A DNA stretch of 5,690 nucleotides from Candidatus Rifleibacteriota bacterium (GTDB lineage Bacteria; Riflebacteria; Ozemobacteria; Ozemobacterales; Ozemobacteraceae): contig JAFXRA010000088.1 of assembly GCA_017526725.1 (NCBI GenBank), positions 1 to 5,690 on the forward strand, read 5' to 3'. Of this stretch, positions 5,321-5,690 are shown piece by piece; position 1 is the first letter of the stretch; each line of letters starts with the position of its first letter. The notes beneath the pieces were generated by a model. The model did not search any database. It was not told where the DNA came from and saw only the letters and a program-made list of their open reading frames with translations. The position numbers and the translations under genes are program-made.

Positions 5321-5690
5321 AAAATAAGCTTATTAATTCAAAACGTGGCTCAGGTTATTTAATAGTATTGGCTTTTGCTTCAATACTTCTAATCTTTTTT
5401 GCTATCTTCGGCCGTGTAAGAAGTGCTCATCATCAGCTTCAAGCAAAGGATGTAAGAAGATTTGTCGCTTCAAACCTTGGCGAAGCCGCTTTGAATTGTA
5501 TTATTGCCGAACTCAATGCTAATAGAGCATTTAATACTCATCTCCATTATTATCCATACTCTGGAAATAAACTGGGTTGGTATAAACCAATTAAAAGACG
5601 AGATTCTCTTATTGGAAAGATGGATAATCTGACATTAAATGGAGTAGATAACGGTATATACAGTGGTTATACGGAACATGGCGAATTTAA
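5317..5690 (+). CDS. PilX/GspK-like minor pilin component, partial at right window edge
   Basis: The ATG at 5317-5319 overlaps the stop of the previous gene (ATGA). The frame stays open to the window end, giving 124 residues. It starts MKNKLINSKRGSGYLIVLAF, with a hydrophobic helix from about 13 to 32, then a helical stretch (about 37-68, KDVRRFVASNLGEAALNCI). This is the layout of the PilX N-terminal and GspK families: a basic leader, a glycine before the helix (G11 or G13), and many small residues. The usual Glu5 of pilins is absent, as is normal for GspK, which caps the pseudopilus and needs no downstream subunit contact. The later part (about 71-124), rich in His, Tyr and Asn, is not recognised. 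Position third after PilV/GspI- and PilW/GspJ-like genes supports the I-J-K type order. The C-terminal part lies outside the window, so GspK (about 300 residues) and PilX (about 170-200) cannot be separated by length. Confidence 0.75.
   Translation, partial: MKNKLINSKRGSGYLIVLAFASILLIFFAIFGRVRSAHHQLQAKDVRRFVASNLGEAALNCIIAELNANRAFNTHLHYYPYSGNKLGWYKPIKRRDSLIGKMDNLTLNGVDNGIYSGYTEHGEF

Overview
The window is 5.7 kb of AT-rich, densely coded bacterial DNA holding two divergent operons that meet at a 159-bp intergenic region (3927-4085). TGA is used as a stop, so the standard code applies. The pseudopilin genes, the membrane-tethered periplasmic-type proteins and the NAD-dependent ligase point to a Gram-negative (diderm) bacterium. 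No marker here fixes the phylum. The combination would fit a poorly sampled lineage such as Riflebacteria, Planctomycetes or Lentisphaerae relatives, but that is only an impression.

The minus-strand operon is read from 3926 down to the left edge and has four genes packed without gaps. First is a 121-residue protein with three membrane segments and no recognised family (3561-3926). It overlaps by ATGA with a 390-residue type I periplasmic (branched-chain amino acid, LivK-like) binding protein held by an uncleaved N-terminal membrane anchor (2392-3564). That gene overlaps by TTGA with a 406-residue single-pass protein whose exterior part is a seven-blade 'two-component regulator propeller' type beta-propeller (1175-2395). 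Four bases further on is ligA, the NAD-dependent DNA ligase, cut by the window edge after residue 390 (1-1170). The first three genes look like a membrane-bound ligand-recognition module. No transporter permease, ATPase, histidine kinase or cyclase is seen beside it, so any output partner is elsewhere or unknown.

The plus-strand operon starts at 4086 and carries three consecutive type IV pilin-like genes: a PilV/GspI-like pseudopilin (4086-4550), a PilW/GspJ-like pseudopilin (4568-5320) and a PilX/GspK-like protein lacking the conserved Glu5 (5317 to the right edge, partial). By analogy with known systems these would form the minor-pilin priming or tip complex of a type IV pilus or type II secretion machine in the inner membrane.

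The intergenic region holds a plausible promoter on each strand, and a short AT-rich near-palindrome with a repeated AAGTTTTT just before the pseudopilin genes. The most interesting material is the sensor-like module without an effector, its co-transcription with ligA, and the unusual OB-fold sequence of that ligase. I found no mobile element, CRISPR array, RNA gene or convincing terminator.
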